This document shows positions 24,158 to 34,200 of a stretch of 37,061 bases of DNA, one piece after another. The DNA comes from Akkermansiaceae bacterium. GTDB taxonomy: Bacteria > Verrucomicrobiota > Verrucomicrobiia > Verrucomicrobiales > Akkermansiaceae. The number at the start of each line of letters is the position of its first letter. Position 1 is the stretch's first letter. The DNA lies in the NCBI GenBank assembly GCA_023263995.1, contig JALQTQ010000007.1:1-37061 (forward strand). Reading direction: 5' to 3'. The notes below the pieces were generated by a model. It was not told the DNA's origin, made no database searches, and saw nothing but the letters and a program-made list of their open reading frames with translations. The position numbers and the translations under genes are program-made.

Positions 24158-25714
24158 GTGGGACAAAGCGGCGTGAGCAATCCATTCCGCGAGGATCTTG
24201 TTTCCCGCAATCTGGCCGAGGCCTGCAGCGTGGTCATTTTCGGAGCAACCGGTGATTTGACCCATCGCAAGCTGATTCCGGCTCTCTATAATCTGGCGGT
24301 CGACGGCGAACTCCCCACCGGCGTCCGGATCCTCGGGTTTGCGCGCCGGGACTGGAGCGACGAGCGTTTCCGCGAAGGGCTCGAGAAGCTCAATCGCGAG
24401 GTCTCGCGAACCGGGCATGACGACGAGATTTGGGAAAGCCTGGCCAGCAACGTCCACTACCATCAGAGCGAGTTTCAGGACGAAAATGGATACCGGCGAT
24501 TGGCCGAGCGCCTTGACCAGATCGATCAGGAGCGCGGAGGGAAAGGAAACCGCCTTTTTTACATCGCGAGCGCCCCAGAATATTTCGACGACATCCTCCT
24601 CAATCTGAAGAAAGCGGGCTTGAGCCAGAGCAAGGAGAATTGCAACGCCTGCTGGTCGCGGGTCATTGTGGAAAAACCCTTCGGGACCACCCTGGCCACC
24701 GCGCAGCATCTCAACCAAGTCGTCGCGGGCACCTTTGAGGAGAAAGACACCTACCGCATCGACCACTACCTCGGGAAGGAAACTGCTCAGAACATCATGG
24801 TGCTGCGCTTTGCCAACGCCATTTTTGAGCCGATGTGGAACAAGGAGCACATCGACCACGTCCAAATCACCTGTGCCGAGCACCTCGGAATGGAAGGAGG
24901 GCGCGGTGGTTATTACGACAAGGCAGGAGCCCTCCGGGACATGGTGCAGAACCATCTCCTGCAGTTGTTGAGTCTGGTGGCGATGGAGCCGCCGACCGAC
25001 CTCAGTGCCGACGGGGTGCGCGATGAAAAGGTCAAGGTGATCCGCTCCCTCCGGCAGTGGGACACCCCGGAGCTGGTGGCCGAGAATGTGGTGCGGGGCC
25101 AGTATGTCGCGGGCAATGTAAATGGTCGTGAGGTTCCCGGATACCGAGAGGAAGACCGGGTCGATCCCGATTCCCAGACCGAGGCCTTTGTCGCTCTTCG
25201 GTGCATGATTGATACCTGGCGGTGGAGCGGAGTGCCGTTTTACGTGCGCATGGGCAAGCGACTCCCGAAAAAGGCGACCGAGATCTCAGTCCACTTCAAG
25301 GAAATCCCAAGTGTCCTTTTCAATGCCATGCCCGGCGGGGTGCCGGCCGGAAATGTCCTCGTCATCCGCATTCAGCCGGACGAGGGAATCTCGTTGATGA
25401 TGAATTCCAAGTTGCCCGGCACCACCCTGCGCATGGAGCCGGTGAAGATGGATTTTCACTATGCCAGCAGTTTCGGGAAGAGCAGTCCGGAGGCTTACGA
25501 GCGCTTGCTGCTCGATGCCATGGCGGGCGACGCCACCCTCTTCGCGCGGCGCGATGAAGTTGAGGAGGCCTGGCGATTTATCGATCACATCCACAATGCG
25601 TGGAATGAAAATGGGCGGGACATTCCCATTGCGGAATTCCCGGCCGGGTCTTGGGGGCCGCGGGAGGCCGATGAGATGCTGGCGAAGGACGGTCGAACCT
25701 GGAGAAGGCTGTAA
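24158..25714 (+). CDS. zwf: Glucose-6-phosphate 1-dehydrogenase
   Basis: Oxidises glucose 6-phosphate to 6-phosphogluconolactone with NADP+, the entry to the oxidative pentose phosphate or Entner-Doudoroff pathway. 518 residues. The nucleotide motif FGATGDLTHRKL is at 28-39, VIVEKPFGT near 168, and the active-site signature RIDHYLGKE at 200-208 (H203 next to the catalytic base region). MVQNHLLQLLSL and the C-terminal YERLLLDAMAGD are family hallmarks. The start is GTG at 24158; a second GTG at 24173 is equally possible. The stop TAA directly touches the ATG of opcA, so the two are translationally coupled. Confidence 0.96.
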   Translation: MGQSGVSNPFREDLVSRNLAEACSVVIFGATGDLTHRKLIPALYNLAVDGELPTGVRILGFARRDWSDERFREGLEKLNREVSRTGHDDEIWESLASNVHYHQSEFQDENGYRRLAERLDQIDQERGGKGNRLFYIASAPEYFDDILLNLKKAGLSQSKENCNACWSRVIVEKPFGTTLATAQHLNQVVAGTFEEKDTYRIDHYLGKETAQNIMVLRFANAIFEPMWNKEHIDHVQITCAEHLGMEGGRGGYYDKAGALRDMVQNHLLQLLSLVAMEPPTDLSADGVRDEKVKVIRSLRQWDTPELVAENVVRGQYVAGNVNGREVPGYREEDRVDPDSQTEAFVALRCMIDTWRWSGVPFYVRMGKRLPKKATEISVHFKEIPSVLFNAMPGGVPAGNVLVIRIQPDEGISLMMNSKLPGTTLRMEPVKMDFHYASSFGKSSPEAYERLLLDAMAGDATLFARRDEVEEAWRFIDHIHNAWNENGRDIPIAEFPAGSWGPREADEMLAKDGRTWRRL

Positions 25715-26788
25715 ATGAGCGCGACCATTCCAACCGAAGGCCTCGGAATGCCGGTGGAGGTCGGTTCCATCGATACCGCCCTGAAGAAGCTTTGGGAGGC
25801 CGACGAGGCGAGCACCAATGCGTCCCTCATGAATTTCCTGGTCTACACCGAGGACCCGCAGCGCTTGCAGAAGAACTCGGCGATGGTGCAGGGTCTGACC
25901 CGCGAGCACGCCTGCCGTGCGGTGCTGATCGCGATGAACCGAAAGGCCACCGAGGTCAAGGTGGAGGCTTGGATCACCGCGCATTGTCACCTCGCTCACG
26001 GAAAGAAGTCGATTTGCTCGGAGCAGATTGCCTTTCTGCTCCACGGGAAATCGCTGGGCCGACTACGGAATACGGTATTCGCCCACCTCAACAGCGATCT
26101 CCCGCTGGTCTTTTGGTGGCAGGGGGAATTTACTGACCTCTTCGAGGAACGGCTCTACCGCCTGTTGAATCGTCTCATCTTCGACAGCGCCACCTGGAGC
26201 GATCCCTTGGCGGGATTCCGTCGGCTCGCCGAGGCCCGTGAGGACACCAAGGGGCGCATGATCACTCAGGATTTGTCTTGGACGCGCAGCTACTTCTACC
26301 GCCTGGCGGTGGCCCGTCTTTTCGATGATCCCATGGCCCAGAAGGCTGTTCCGGAAATCCGGGAGGTGCGTTTGAAGGGAAACCCGGCCTATCGGGTCGC
26401 CATCTTGCTCCTCCTCGCCTGGGTGGCCACGCGGTCCAAGTGGAAACCAGAGAGGGCGTGCGGCGACGAGTGGACCTTGGTCGCGCGCAATCACAAGGAA
26501 ATCTCGGTCATTTTTGAATGGGATGAAGAGGCCGCGCCCATTGCTGCACTGGTCCTGACCGCTCCGGATTGTGAAGTGAGCATCACGCGGGAGGCCGGGA
26601 GTCCCCACCTTTGCCAGTCGGTCGTGGGGCAGGGGCACCGGGTAGACTTCAGCGGTCCAGCTGATGCCGACGAAGCGGAAGGGCTGGTGGCCAGTCAGCT
26701 CTCACGGGGTGGCAAAAACACCCTCTTTTTGACGGTTCTGCCGCGCTTCATGGAGCTGTTGGAGCTGGCTTCTTCAAAGGAAAGATGA
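25715..26788 (+). CDS. opcA: Glucose-6-phosphate dehydrogenase assembly protein OpcA-like
   Basis: 357 residues. OpcA proteins bind and activate glucose-6-phosphate dehydrogenase, described in cyanobacteria and actinobacteria as a redox-linked activator. Visible family features are SLMNFLVYTE near residue 38, EQIAFLLHG near 103, DLPLVFWWQGEF near 128, RSYFYRLAVARLFDDP near 190 and a C-terminal beta region. The start ATG directly follows the zwf stop; GGAGAAGG at 25701-25708 inside the end of zwf is a good Shine-Dalgarno. Adjacency to zwf is the strongest support for the name. Confidence 0.88.
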   Translation: MSATIPTEGLGMPVEVGSIDTALKKLWEADEASTNASLMNFLVYTEDPQRLQKNSAMVQGLTREHACRAVLIAMNRKATEVKVEAWITAHCHLAHGKKSICSEQIAFLLHGKSLGRLRNTVFAHLNSDLPLVFWWQGEFTDLFEERLYRLLNRLIFDSATWSDPLAGFRRLAEAREDTKGRMITQDLSWTRSYFYRLAVARLFDDPMAQKAVPEIREVRLKGNPAYRVAILLLLAWVATRSKWKPERACGDEWTLVARNHKEISVIFEWDEEAAPIAALVLTAPDCEVSITREAGSPHLCQSVVGQGHRVDFSGPADADEAEGLVASQLSRGGKNTLFLTVLPRFMELLELASSKER

Positions 26789-26815
26789 AAATCCCAAAAA
26801 GCGGAAGGATTTCTG

Positions 26816-26844
26816 TTGCCAAGCTCTCTCGGGAACCGTATCAC
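26816..26844 (+). promoter_or_regulatory. Promoter of tRNA-Phe
   Basis: TTGCCA (26816-26821) and TATCAC (26839-26844) are 17 bases apart: 5/6 and 4/6 matches to consensus. The start would be near 26851, in a CCCGCCCGC stretch. A GC-rich discriminator is typical of stable-RNA promoters under stringent control. Confidence 0.5.
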
Positions 26845-26868
26845 CCCGCCCGCAGCAAGAAATTGTTC

Positions 26869-26944
26869 GGCTCATTAGCTCAGTTGGTAGAGCAGAGGAT
26901 TGAAAATCCTTGTGTCCCTGGTTCGATTCCGGGATGAGCCACCA
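26869..26944 (+). tRNA. tRNA-Phe (anticodon GAA)
   Basis: Full cloverleaf of 76 bases. The acceptor stem GGCTCAT pairs with ATGAGCC, the D stem is GCTC/GAGC, the anticodon stem GAGGA/TCCTT encloses loop TTGAAAA with anticodon GAA, and the T arm is CCTGG-TTCGATT-CCGGG. The discriminator is A and the 3' CCA is encoded. A promoter candidate precedes it and a terminator follows. Confidence 0.97.
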
Positions 26945-26950
26945 CTTTCG

Positions 26951-26986
26951 AAACTCCGGTCGCCTTGGCAGCCGGGGTTTCTTTTT
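26951..26986 (+). terminator. Rho-independent terminator after tRNA-Phe
   Basis: AAACTCCGG (26951-26959) pairs over 9 bp (one T-G) with CCGGGGTTT (26972-26980), followed by CTTTTT. It lies seven bases beyond the tRNA CCA end. Confidence 0.85.
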
Positions 26987-26995
26987 GACCCGGCC

Positions 26996-27637
26996 TCACG
27001 GGCTGAGCCGCTCAAGGGTCCAGCCCCCTCCGTGGGGCCGGTAGCAAATCCGGTCGTGGAGACGGCCTTGCCGCCCCTGCCAGAATTCGAGGTAGTCCGG
27101 GGCCAGTTCATACCCACCCCAAAAATCTGGGCAGGGGACGGGGCTTCCTTCCGGGAAGCGTTCCATCAACTCGGCCTCGCGCCCCACGATGGTGTCTCGG
27201 TTGGGAATGGGGGCCGATTGTTCCTCGGAGACCCAAGCGCCGATTTGTGAGGCATAGGGGCGGACTTGAAAGTAATCCTCGGAGACCGCCCGCGAGGTCT
27301 TGGCGACCGTTCCGCGCACGCAGATCTGGCGTTCCAGTTCTTTCCAGTGCAGGGTGATCGCAGCGCGTGGGTTTTCCTCGAGATCGCGTGCCTTTTGCGA
27401 ACGATAGTTGGTGAAGAACTGGAGTTTGCCATCGACCAGCCCCTTGAGCAAAAGAGTGCGGGAGCTGACAAGGCCCGCCCGATTGGCTGTCGAGACCGTC
27501 ATCGCGTTGGGATCGGGGATGCCCTGTTCCTGCGCCACCGTGAGCCAGCTTTGAAAGGCTTGGAAGGGATCGGCGGGCATTTCGGAGCGGGCAATACCGC
27601 CCTTGGTGTAGTCTTCGCGGAGATGGGCGAGGTTCAT
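26996..27637 (-). CDS. pdxH: Pyridoxamine/pyridoxine 5'-phosphate oxidase
   Basis: FMN enzyme that forms pyridoxal 5'-phosphate, the last step of de novo and salvage vitamin B6 synthesis. 213 residues, as usual. FMN-binding regions include SSRTLLLKGL, FFTNYRSQKARDLEENP and the RGTVAKTS segment; QIGAWVSEEQS follows. The C-terminal PdxH signature LEFWQGRQGRLHDRI(C/Y) is complete, which separates it from general FMN-binding split-barrel proteins. Its ATG overlaps the stop of the upstream small membrane protein gene by four bases (ATGA), so the two are translationally coupled. Confidence 0.96.
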   Translation of the reverse strand: MNLAHLREDYTKGGIARSEMPADPFQAFQSWLTVAQEQGIPDPNAMTVSTANRAGLVSSRTLLLKGLVDGKLQFFTNYRSQKARDLEENPRAAITLHWKELERQICVRGTVAKTSRAVSEDYFQVRPYASQIGAWVSEEQSAPIPNRDTIVGREAELMERFPEGSPVPCPDFWGGYELAPDYLEFWQGRQGRLHDRICYRPHGGGWTLERLSP

Positions 27638-27918
27638 GGCTTTGGGTCGTCTTCGGAATCGTCTTCGATTTCGAGGGAGACGTATTCGTCCCCTTCCTTT
27701 TGCAAGCGGAGGTTGTTGATCGAGAAAATTGCGAGGAGGCCGAGGAAGGCAAAGGTCAGCTCAAGGAAGACCGGGGTAAACATAATCCCGGAGATCATCC
27801 GGAATACCTCACCGGGGAAACCGGGAAGTTTGCCGCCGAGACCAACCCCGAGCAGCACCGCCGACACCCCGAAGATGGGGAGGAGGCCGGTGAGAATCAT
27901 CCGGGTGCGCTTGCTCAT
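27634..27918 (-). CDS. Small two-helix membrane protein
   Basis: 94 residues from the ATG at 27916-27918 (MSKRTRMILTGLL). The longer open frame upstream overlaps the divergent cysS and is not protein-like. Two hydrophobic helices (about 7-27 and 43-65, GIMFTPVFLELTFAFLGLLAIF) are followed by a polar, very acidic tail ending EDDSEDDPKP, which probably faces the cytoplasm. No family is recognised. It overlaps pdxH by four bases and is divergent from cysS across about 120 bases. Confidence 0.75.
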   Translation of the reverse strand: MSKRTRMILTGLLPIFGVSAVLLGVGLGGKLPGFPGEVFRMISGIMFTPVFLELTFAFLGLLAIFSINNLRLQKEGDEYVSLEIEDDSEDDPKP

Positions 27919-28037
27919 GCCCCAATCTGGCAGAAAGATCGAACGAAGCCAGCGGAGAGTCTCGATTTTGCGGGCCGGACGTGATTTCGAGCGAGGGGAA
28001 GCTTGCCCGGCTAGCGGCGGACGGGCATTCTCCCGCC

Positions 28038-29402
28038 GTGAGGTTGTTTGACACTCTGACCCGCGAAGTGGTGCCGCTGGAACCGGTCGACGGAAAAACC
28101 TTCCGTTTCTATTGCTGTGGACCAACGGTCTACGGCCCGGCCCACATCGGGAATTTCCGGACTTTTGTGATCCAGGATGTCCTGCGCCGCGTCCTCGAGC
28201 TGGGGGGCACCCAAACCAAGCACGTCCGTAACATCACTGATGTTGATGATAAGACAATCCGAGATTCGGTGGCGGCGGGAATGACCCTGGCCGAATTCAC
28301 GGCCGGCTGGCGGGGCCGCTTTCATGAGGACTGCGAGGCCCTGAACTGCCTCAAGCCGCACGTCGAACCGAGCGCGGTGGCCCACGTCCCGGAGCAGATC
28401 GCGATGATCGAGGAGCTCGTCGCGAAAGGGCACGCTTACGCCTCCGACGACGGTTCGGTGTATTTCAAGATCTCTTCCTTTCCCGAATACGGTCGCCTTT
28501 CCCGTCTCGACACGCGAGAGCTGGACCTCGGCAAGACCCAGAACACCCGGGCCAATTCGGACGAATATGAGAAGGACAACGTCGCGGACTTCGTGCTCTG
28601 GAAAGCTCGGCGCGAGGAAGACGGAGACAATTTTTGGGAAAGCCCCTGGGGCCAGGGGCGCCCCGGCTGGCACCTGGAGTGTTCCGCGATGATCTTGAAA
28701 TATCTTGGCACCACTTTCGACCTGCACGGGGGAGGAGAAGATCTCGTTTTTCCCCACCATGAAAACGAACTGGCCCAGTCCAAGTGCTCTTGTGGCGGGG
28801 AATTCGCGCGACATTGGTTTCACTCGACCCATCTCCTCGTCAACGGGAAAAAAATGTCCAAGTCGAGCGGGACCCTCTACACCTTGGCTGATCTGACAGC
28901 CGAGGGCTGGACCCCGATGGAAGTGCGCTACGTGCTCATCGGGGCCAATTACCGTAAGCAGCTTAATTTCACCATGGAATCGCTCCATGCAGCCCGGGAA
29001 GCCCTTGCCAAATTGGCAAAGGCAGCCGAGGGGCACGATGCTCCAGGATACCGCGAACTTACCAAGGGCGGGGACCTCGGCGTCTTCGCCGGCGCTTTTG
29101 CGAAGTTACAGGACGATCTCAATACCGCTGCCGCCCTCGGAGAGCTTTTCGGGCATCTCAAGGAGGCGTCAACCGACGACGACTGGCGGGGCTTTTTCTC
29201 CATACTCGCGGCCCTCGGGATCGTCTTGCCCGATGCGCAAGGCTTCGAAATCCCGGCAGAAATCACAGCACTGGCCAAGCTCCGTTGGGAGGCCCGGCAA
29301 GCCAAAGATTGGGAAGCCTCCGACCGCTATCGCGACGAGTTGGCGGCCAAGGGGTGGACCGTCAAGGACGGGCCCAACGGATACGAAATCGTTCCTGGCT
29401 GA
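28038..29402 (+). CDS. cysS: Cysteinyl-tRNA synthetase
   Basis: Charges tRNA-Cys with cysteine. The class I signatures are HIGN at residues 36-39 (YGPAHIGNFRTF) and KMSKS at 272-276 (NGKKMSKSSGT). The zinc site uses a Cys of YCCGPTVY, the Cys of WHLECSAM and the His/Glu of FPHHENE. The C-terminal tRNA-binding helices end with WEASDRYRDELAAKGW, then a short beta hairpin. I chose GTG 28038 because MRLFDTLTREVVPLEP is the usual N-terminus; a GTG at 27981 would add 19 unlikely residues. 454 residues. Confidence 0.95.
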   Translation: MRLFDTLTREVVPLEPVDGKTFRFYCCGPTVYGPAHIGNFRTFVIQDVLRRVLELGGTQTKHVRNITDVDDKTIRDSVAAGMTLAEFTAGWRGRFHEDCEALNCLKPHVEPSAVAHVPEQIAMIEELVAKGHAYASDDGSVYFKISSFPEYGRLSRLDTRELDLGKTQNTRANSDEYEKDNVADFVLWKARREEDGDNFWESPWGQGRPGWHLECSAMILKYLGTTFDLHGGGEDLVFPHHENELAQSKCSCGGEFARHWFHSTHLLVNGKKMSKSSGTLYTLADLTAEGWTPMEVRYVLIGANYRKQLNFTMESLHAAREALAKLAKAAEGHDAPGYRELTKGGDLGVFAGAFAKLQDDLNTAAALGELFGHLKEASTDDDWRGFFSILAALGIVLPDAQGFEIPAEITALAKLRWEARQAKDWEASDRYRDELAAKGWTVKDGPNGYEIVPG

Positions 29403-29495
29403 GACCGGTAAAAGTTGGTCCACTTCGTGCATAGTCCCTCCCACAACTTTCGATGCTTGAGTTGTTAAGGTGTCTAAAATATTGAGGCGCCGCAC

Positions 29496-30611
29496 ATGAC
29501 ACAGGTTAGCAAGGATATTTCTGAAATCGGTTCTCGATTTGCCATCGATGGCGAATTCGTGGAAGGGGTGGAGGTTGAGAGTGGACACATCAACACCACC
29601 TACTTGGCGACTTATCGTGACGGGGATGGCGAACTCGCCCGTTATATTTTGCAGCGAATCAACGAAAAGGTCTTTTCCAACCCGCTGGTGGTGATGAAGA
29701 ACATCGAACGAGTCACCCGACACATCAACCGCAAGGTCTTTCAGAAGAAGCGGGATTTCGGCGGGCAGACCCTCAATTTGTATCCTGGTCGAGATGGCAA
29801 AAACTGCGTTCAAGGTCCCCAGGGCGGCATTTGGCGGTGCTACAATTACATCGAAGGCTGCCGCACCTACGATGTCGTCGAAAACACCCGTCAGGCCTAC
29901 CAAGCAGCAAGGGCTTTCGGAGCCTTTCAGGATCTCGTCAGCGACCTGCCGGCCTCGCAGGTGGCGGTAACGATCCCGGGTTTTCACGATACTCCGGCCC
30001 GCTTCGCCAAATTGCTCGAGGCCATCCGGCACGACCCGCTCGAGCGGGCCTCCGAGGTGGAAAATGAGATCGCCTTCATCAAGGAACGGGAGCCCATCAT
30101 CGGGGTGCTCCGAGACCACCTCGAAGCCGGACGCCTCGTCGAGCGGGTGACCCACAACGACACCAAGCTCAACAATGTCATGATCGATGAGCAGACCGAC
30201 GAGGCGGTGTGCGTCATTGATCTCGATACCGTCATGCCCGGCCTGGCTTTGTATGATTTTGGCGACCTGATCCGGGGCGCGACCAGTCCAGTGGCCGAGG
30301 ACGAAAAGGATGTTTCAAAGGTCGAGATGCGCCTCCCGATGTTCGAGGCCATCGTGGAAGGCTATCTGGAAACCGCGCGACGCTTCCTCACCCCGCTTGA
30401 GATCGAATTACTCCCATTTTCAGCCAAGTTGATTTCACTCGAAGTTGGCATCCGCTTCCTGACCGACCATCTCGAAGGTGACCGCTATTTCAAGATCCAC
30501 CGGGAGGGACACAATCTCGACCGCTGCCGGACTCAGCTGGCCATGGTCAAGTCGATCGAAGATCAGGAAGACCGCATGCTCGAGTTCGTTCGAAAGTCGA
30601 ATTCTCAGTGA
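29496..30611 (+). CDS. Phosphotransferase (APH/NahK-like sugar kinase)
   Basis: 371 residues with the aminoglycoside-phosphotransferase-like kinase fold. The catalytic loop VTHNDTKLNNVMID has D222 as base and N227 as metal ligand; VIDLDTVMPGLALYDFGDLIR supplies the metal-binding Asp (D242/D244). ESGHINTTYLA (28-38) is the nucleotide-binding loop. These two motifs match the N-acetylhexosamine 1-kinase (NahK)-type and 'mucin desulfatase' group, so a sugar such as an N-acetylhexosamine is the likely substrate rather than an antibiotic. It begins 93 bases after cysS, probably with its own promoter, and is followed 42 bases later by a conserved hypothetical gene. Confidence 0.82.
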   Translation: MTQVSKDISEIGSRFAIDGEFVEGVEVESGHINTTYLATYRDGDGELARYILQRINEKVFSNPLVVMKNIERVTRHINRKVFQKKRDFGGQTLNLYPGRDGKNCVQGPQGGIWRCYNYIEGCRTYDVVENTRQAYQAARAFGAFQDLVSDLPASQVAVTIPGFHDTPARFAKLLEAIRHDPLERASEVENEIAFIKEREPIIGVLRDHLEAGRLVERVTHNDTKLNNVMIDEQTDEAVCVIDLDTVMPGLALYDFGDLIRGATSPVAEDEKDVSKVEMRLPMFEAIVEGYLETARRFLTPLEIELLPFSAKLISLEVGIRFLTDHLEGDRYFKIHREGHNLDRCRTQLAMVKSIEDQEDRMLEFVRKSNSQ

Positions 30612-30653
30612 ATTACTCTTGGGTTTTCCCTTCTCTCCGAATAGGTCTCCGGC

Positions 30654-31115
30654 ATGTTCAGCGTGAGCGATTTGAGCGAGGAGCAGATCGAAGTGATCCG
30701 TGCTTGGGTAGCTGGCGGTGCCCAAATGGCCGAGGTGCAGAAAAAACTGAACGAGGAGTTTGGCTTCAAGGTCACTTACATGGATACCCGTTTCCTTGCT
30801 CTCGATCTGGACCTCGAGTTCGCTTCGCAGGAGGAACGAGAATCCGAACCAAAGCAGGAAGCGTCCTTGATCCCGGAAAAGCCTGCCGCTCCGGATGGAG
30901 TCGGTGAAGTTTCGGCCACCCTTGACCAAGTCACCCGTCCCGGCGCAATGGTGAGCGGTTCGCTGACCTTCAGCGATGGCGTGAAGGGCATCTGGCTCAT
31001 CGATGAGATGGGGCGCCCGTCGATCGATCCCGACCAACCCGGCTATCAGCCGACGGAGGCCGATCTCATCGCCTTCCAAGAGAAGCTGCGGGTCCTTTTG
31101 GACGGGCATTTTTGA
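30654..31115 (+). CDS. Conserved hypothetical protein with N-terminal helix-turn-helix-like segment
   Basis: 153 residues. Residues 5-45 (LSEEQIEVIRAWVAGGAQMAEVQKKLNEEFG split between helices) look like a small helix-turn-helix or UBA-like bundle. A linker rich in Glu/Pro/Ala (about 55-82) leads to a beta part, ATLDQVTRPGAMVSGSLTFSDGVKGIWLID, ending in an amphipathic helix ADLIAFQEKLRVLLDG. I associate this arrangement with verrucomicrobial proteins of unknown role, but cannot name a function. No signal peptide. It is 42 bases after the kinase gene, so probably one transcript with it. No terminator is obvious before the large gene. Confidence 0.75.
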   Translation: MFSVSDLSEEQIEVIRAWVAGGAQMAEVQKKLNEEFGFKVTYMDTRFLALDLDLEFASQEERESEPKQEASLIPEKPAAPDGVGEVSATLDQVTRPGAMVSGSLTFSDGVKGIWLIDEMGRPSIDPDQPGYQPTEADLIAFQEKLRVLLDGHF

Positions 31116-31183
31116 GACGCCCCTCCTTCCTGAGTATGCGCTCACGTGTCACGGCCCGGCTTTCTTCCGGCGCGGAGAATTCT

Positions 31184-31214
31184 TTGACATTTTCTTCCAA
31201 GAAGATCGTTCTTC
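31184..31214 (+). promoter_or_regulatory. -35-like box and overlapping palindromes upstream of the giant gene
   Basis: A perfect TTGACA lies at 31184-31189, but no good -10 is found at 16-18 bases. Just after it are two overlapping perfect palindromes: TTCTT-CC-AAGAA (31192-31203) and GAAGA-TCGT-TCTTC (31201-31214). They share GAA. Read together they look like an operator covering the promoter. Confidence 0.35.
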
Positions 31215-31295
31215 GCGTTTCCTAGGGTGAAAGACCTCTTCGTTTTCCGGGCCGCCCGCTGAGGGTCCGGATGGGGGTAACTTCACCGTCGATCC

Positions 31296-34200
31296 ATGAA
31301 ATCCTTCCGCCTCCCTCGTTTTCGCTTCGAATCCTTTCTCGCCCTAGCCGGAACCATCGCCCTCCCAGCCTTTGCTCCGGCTCAGCAGGAAATCGGCTTC
31401 ATCGAGCAGTTTGCCCTCGCCGAAGACCGAGCCAAGGTGCTCACCCAACTGATCCCGGGCACCGAGGATTATTACTACTTCCATGCCCTCCATTACCAAA
31501 CCGAACGCGATGTCGCGGCCCTCAAGACCATCATGGAGGAATGGAAGAAACGCTTCCAGCATTCGGCCCAGCGGAAAGTGATCGAGAACCGGGAGGCTCT
31601 CCTCCGCTACTCGGATGACCCCGCCGCGACCTTGGAATATCTCAAGAGGGAACTGGGAGTGACCCTGAATCATCAACAGGACGGCAAGGTCCGGGAAGCC
31701 CGGCATCCCTCGGCCCTCGACCCAAAGCTGATTTCCTGGGAATCCTGGCTCAGCGACGCCCTTGGGGGATCCGGCAAGGTGGAGATGATCGATCCCTCGG
31801 GCCTTCATCGCTTCCTCGAAGGAAAACCACAGCTCGATGCCCGCCAACGCCGGGAAATCCTCGCTGCCTTGACGACTCCCGACGCCCCGGGATTGGTCGA
31901 TCTGGTGCTGGCCGAACTAAAGAGCAAGACCAGCCAGGGCTATGGCGAATTCCCGATCCATCGGATGCTCACCAAGGACCAGCTTGATCGACTGGTGGAA
32001 GCGATGCCCACCCTGCGGAATGATCGCAACTTTGTGGACGATTACCTCCTGCGCCTTTTGCCGGGACCCGATGAAAACATGGCCTCGTCGGTCACCGTGC
32101 GGGAGGCCTACCTCGATCGCGCGGAGGCCTTTGTCACGACCCTCGGCGCGCCCTTCAACTCGCTGAAGGCGCACGTTCTCTTCCAGCGCCTCGTCCACGA
32201 CCGGGCCCTCGGAAAGGAGAACCAAAAGCGCTTCCTGACCTACCTGGCCCTTCCCCGCAATGTCGCCTACACCAGTCCGGTCTGGCGGCGGGATGCTCCC
32301 GACGATTGGCGGCATCCGGCCAACTTGGGCGAGGATTTTCGCAACGTGACCACCTTCCCTCCCGTCGGCAGCGAGGAGACGGTGGTGAAGGCCTACCTCC
32401 TGAAGTTCCTCAAGGAGGCCAAGGATTCCTCGACCTTCGCGCCCTACCTGCGCGACACCTGGCTGCGGGAGGTCTTTGCCGAGGCCAAGATCACCCAGGG
32501 GGTTGGGAAGCCTTCCGATTGGGCCTCGCTCCTCTCGCCCTCCCAGTTCCAGGCCTTGAAGGAGCGGGTCGACATTGAATTCGATCCCACCAGCCCGGAG
32601 GTCTTCGGCATCAATGACGAGGTGGTCCTCCCGGTCCATCTCAAGAATGTCCCCAAGCTCATGGTCAAGGTCTTCGAGATCAACACCGTAAACTACTACC
32701 GCAAACTGGGGCGCGAAGTCAGCACCGATATCGATCTCGATGGACTGGTCGCGAATGCCGGCGAGGTCTTCGAATACGACCGCCCGCCCCAGCTCCGCGC
32801 CCTGGAAAAGCTGGCCATCAAGGGCATCCCGAATCGACGGGGACTCTGGGTGGTGGAGTTCATCGGCGGTGGCAAGAGCAGCCGGGCCGTCATCCGTAAG
32901 GGCTCCCTCGGCATGCTCCAACGCACGATCTCAAATGGACAGTTGGTGACGGTGCTCGATGAAAACTACGCTCCCCTGAAAGGAGCCTCGCTCTGGCTGG
33001 ACGGGATGCAATACGACACCGACGACCAAGGCCGCGTTCTCCTTCCCTTCTCGAACAACCCCGGGGTGGGCACCGCCGTGGTGCAGGACGGCGAGGGCTT
33101 CGCCACTCTGGTGCGCCTTTCGCAGACTGCGGAACAATATCGCCTCTCAGCCGGCTTACACCTCGAACAGGAATCGCTCCGCACCGGCGGCCAGGCCCGC
33201 GTGATGGTGCGGCCGTCCCTCTCGCTGGCCGGCGAGACAATCTCGCTCAGCCGACTCGAGTCAGCCTCGCTCGAATTCGCCTCGGTCAGTCTGGACGACA
33301 CTCCGGTGCGAATGACGGTGAACGATGTCAAACTCGCCAGCGACCGGGAATTCCTGCACGAGTTCCGCGTGCCCGACCGGGTGAAATCCCTGACCGTCAC
33401 CCTGCGCGCCAAGGTCAAGGTGGCCAGCCAGGGCGGCAAGGAAGTCGAGCTGACCGCCTCGCGCACCTTCACCGTCAACGAGACCCTCGCCGGCCCGGAG
33501 GTCGCTGATCTCTATCTGAGCCGGATCGACGGACACTACCGCGTCGAGTTCTTCGGCCGCAACGGCGAACCCCTCGGCGGACGCAACCTCGTCGTCCACC
33601 TCCGTCATCCTCATTTCAAGAACCGCAAGACGGTCACCTTGAAGACCACCGAAAATGGAGCCGTCGATCTCGGTGCTCTTGATGGTATCGCCAGCCTCGA
33701 GGTCGAGGCCGCCAATGCCGCCAGCCGCCAGTGGACCTTGCAACACGACCGACGCGACCAGGTCGGGCTCATGACGGTGCGGGCCGGCGAGCCGCTCAAG
33801 GTGCCTTTCACCGGATCCCTGAACCGACGGGAAGTGGCTTTCTTTTCCCTCGCCCGAAACGGCTACCTGGCCGACCAGTTTTCGCTCCTTCGCTTGACTG
33901 ACGGATACCTCACGGCCCAGCTCCCTTCCGGTGACTACCGCCTCTTCCTCAAGGAGGCGGGACAAAGCATCACCATCCTGGCCGCCGACGGGGAAGCCTC
34001 GCAGGGTCACATCTTCAATGAAGCCCGCCGGGTGGAGCTGCCAACACGGGTGCCTTCCCACCTCAAAGGAGTGAAGGTGGGCGCCAAGGCCCTTGAAATC
34101 GAGGTGGCCGGACTTGACCCCCTCACTCGGATTCACGTCGTGGGGACCCGCTTCGTTCCCGGATTTGATCCCTTCGCCTCCCTCGGTGGATCGGAACGCA

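Noticed and set aside
29457-29480. TTGAGT and TAAAAT as a promoter for the kinase gene
   Set aside because: The spacer is only 12 bases, too short for a sigma-70 promoter.
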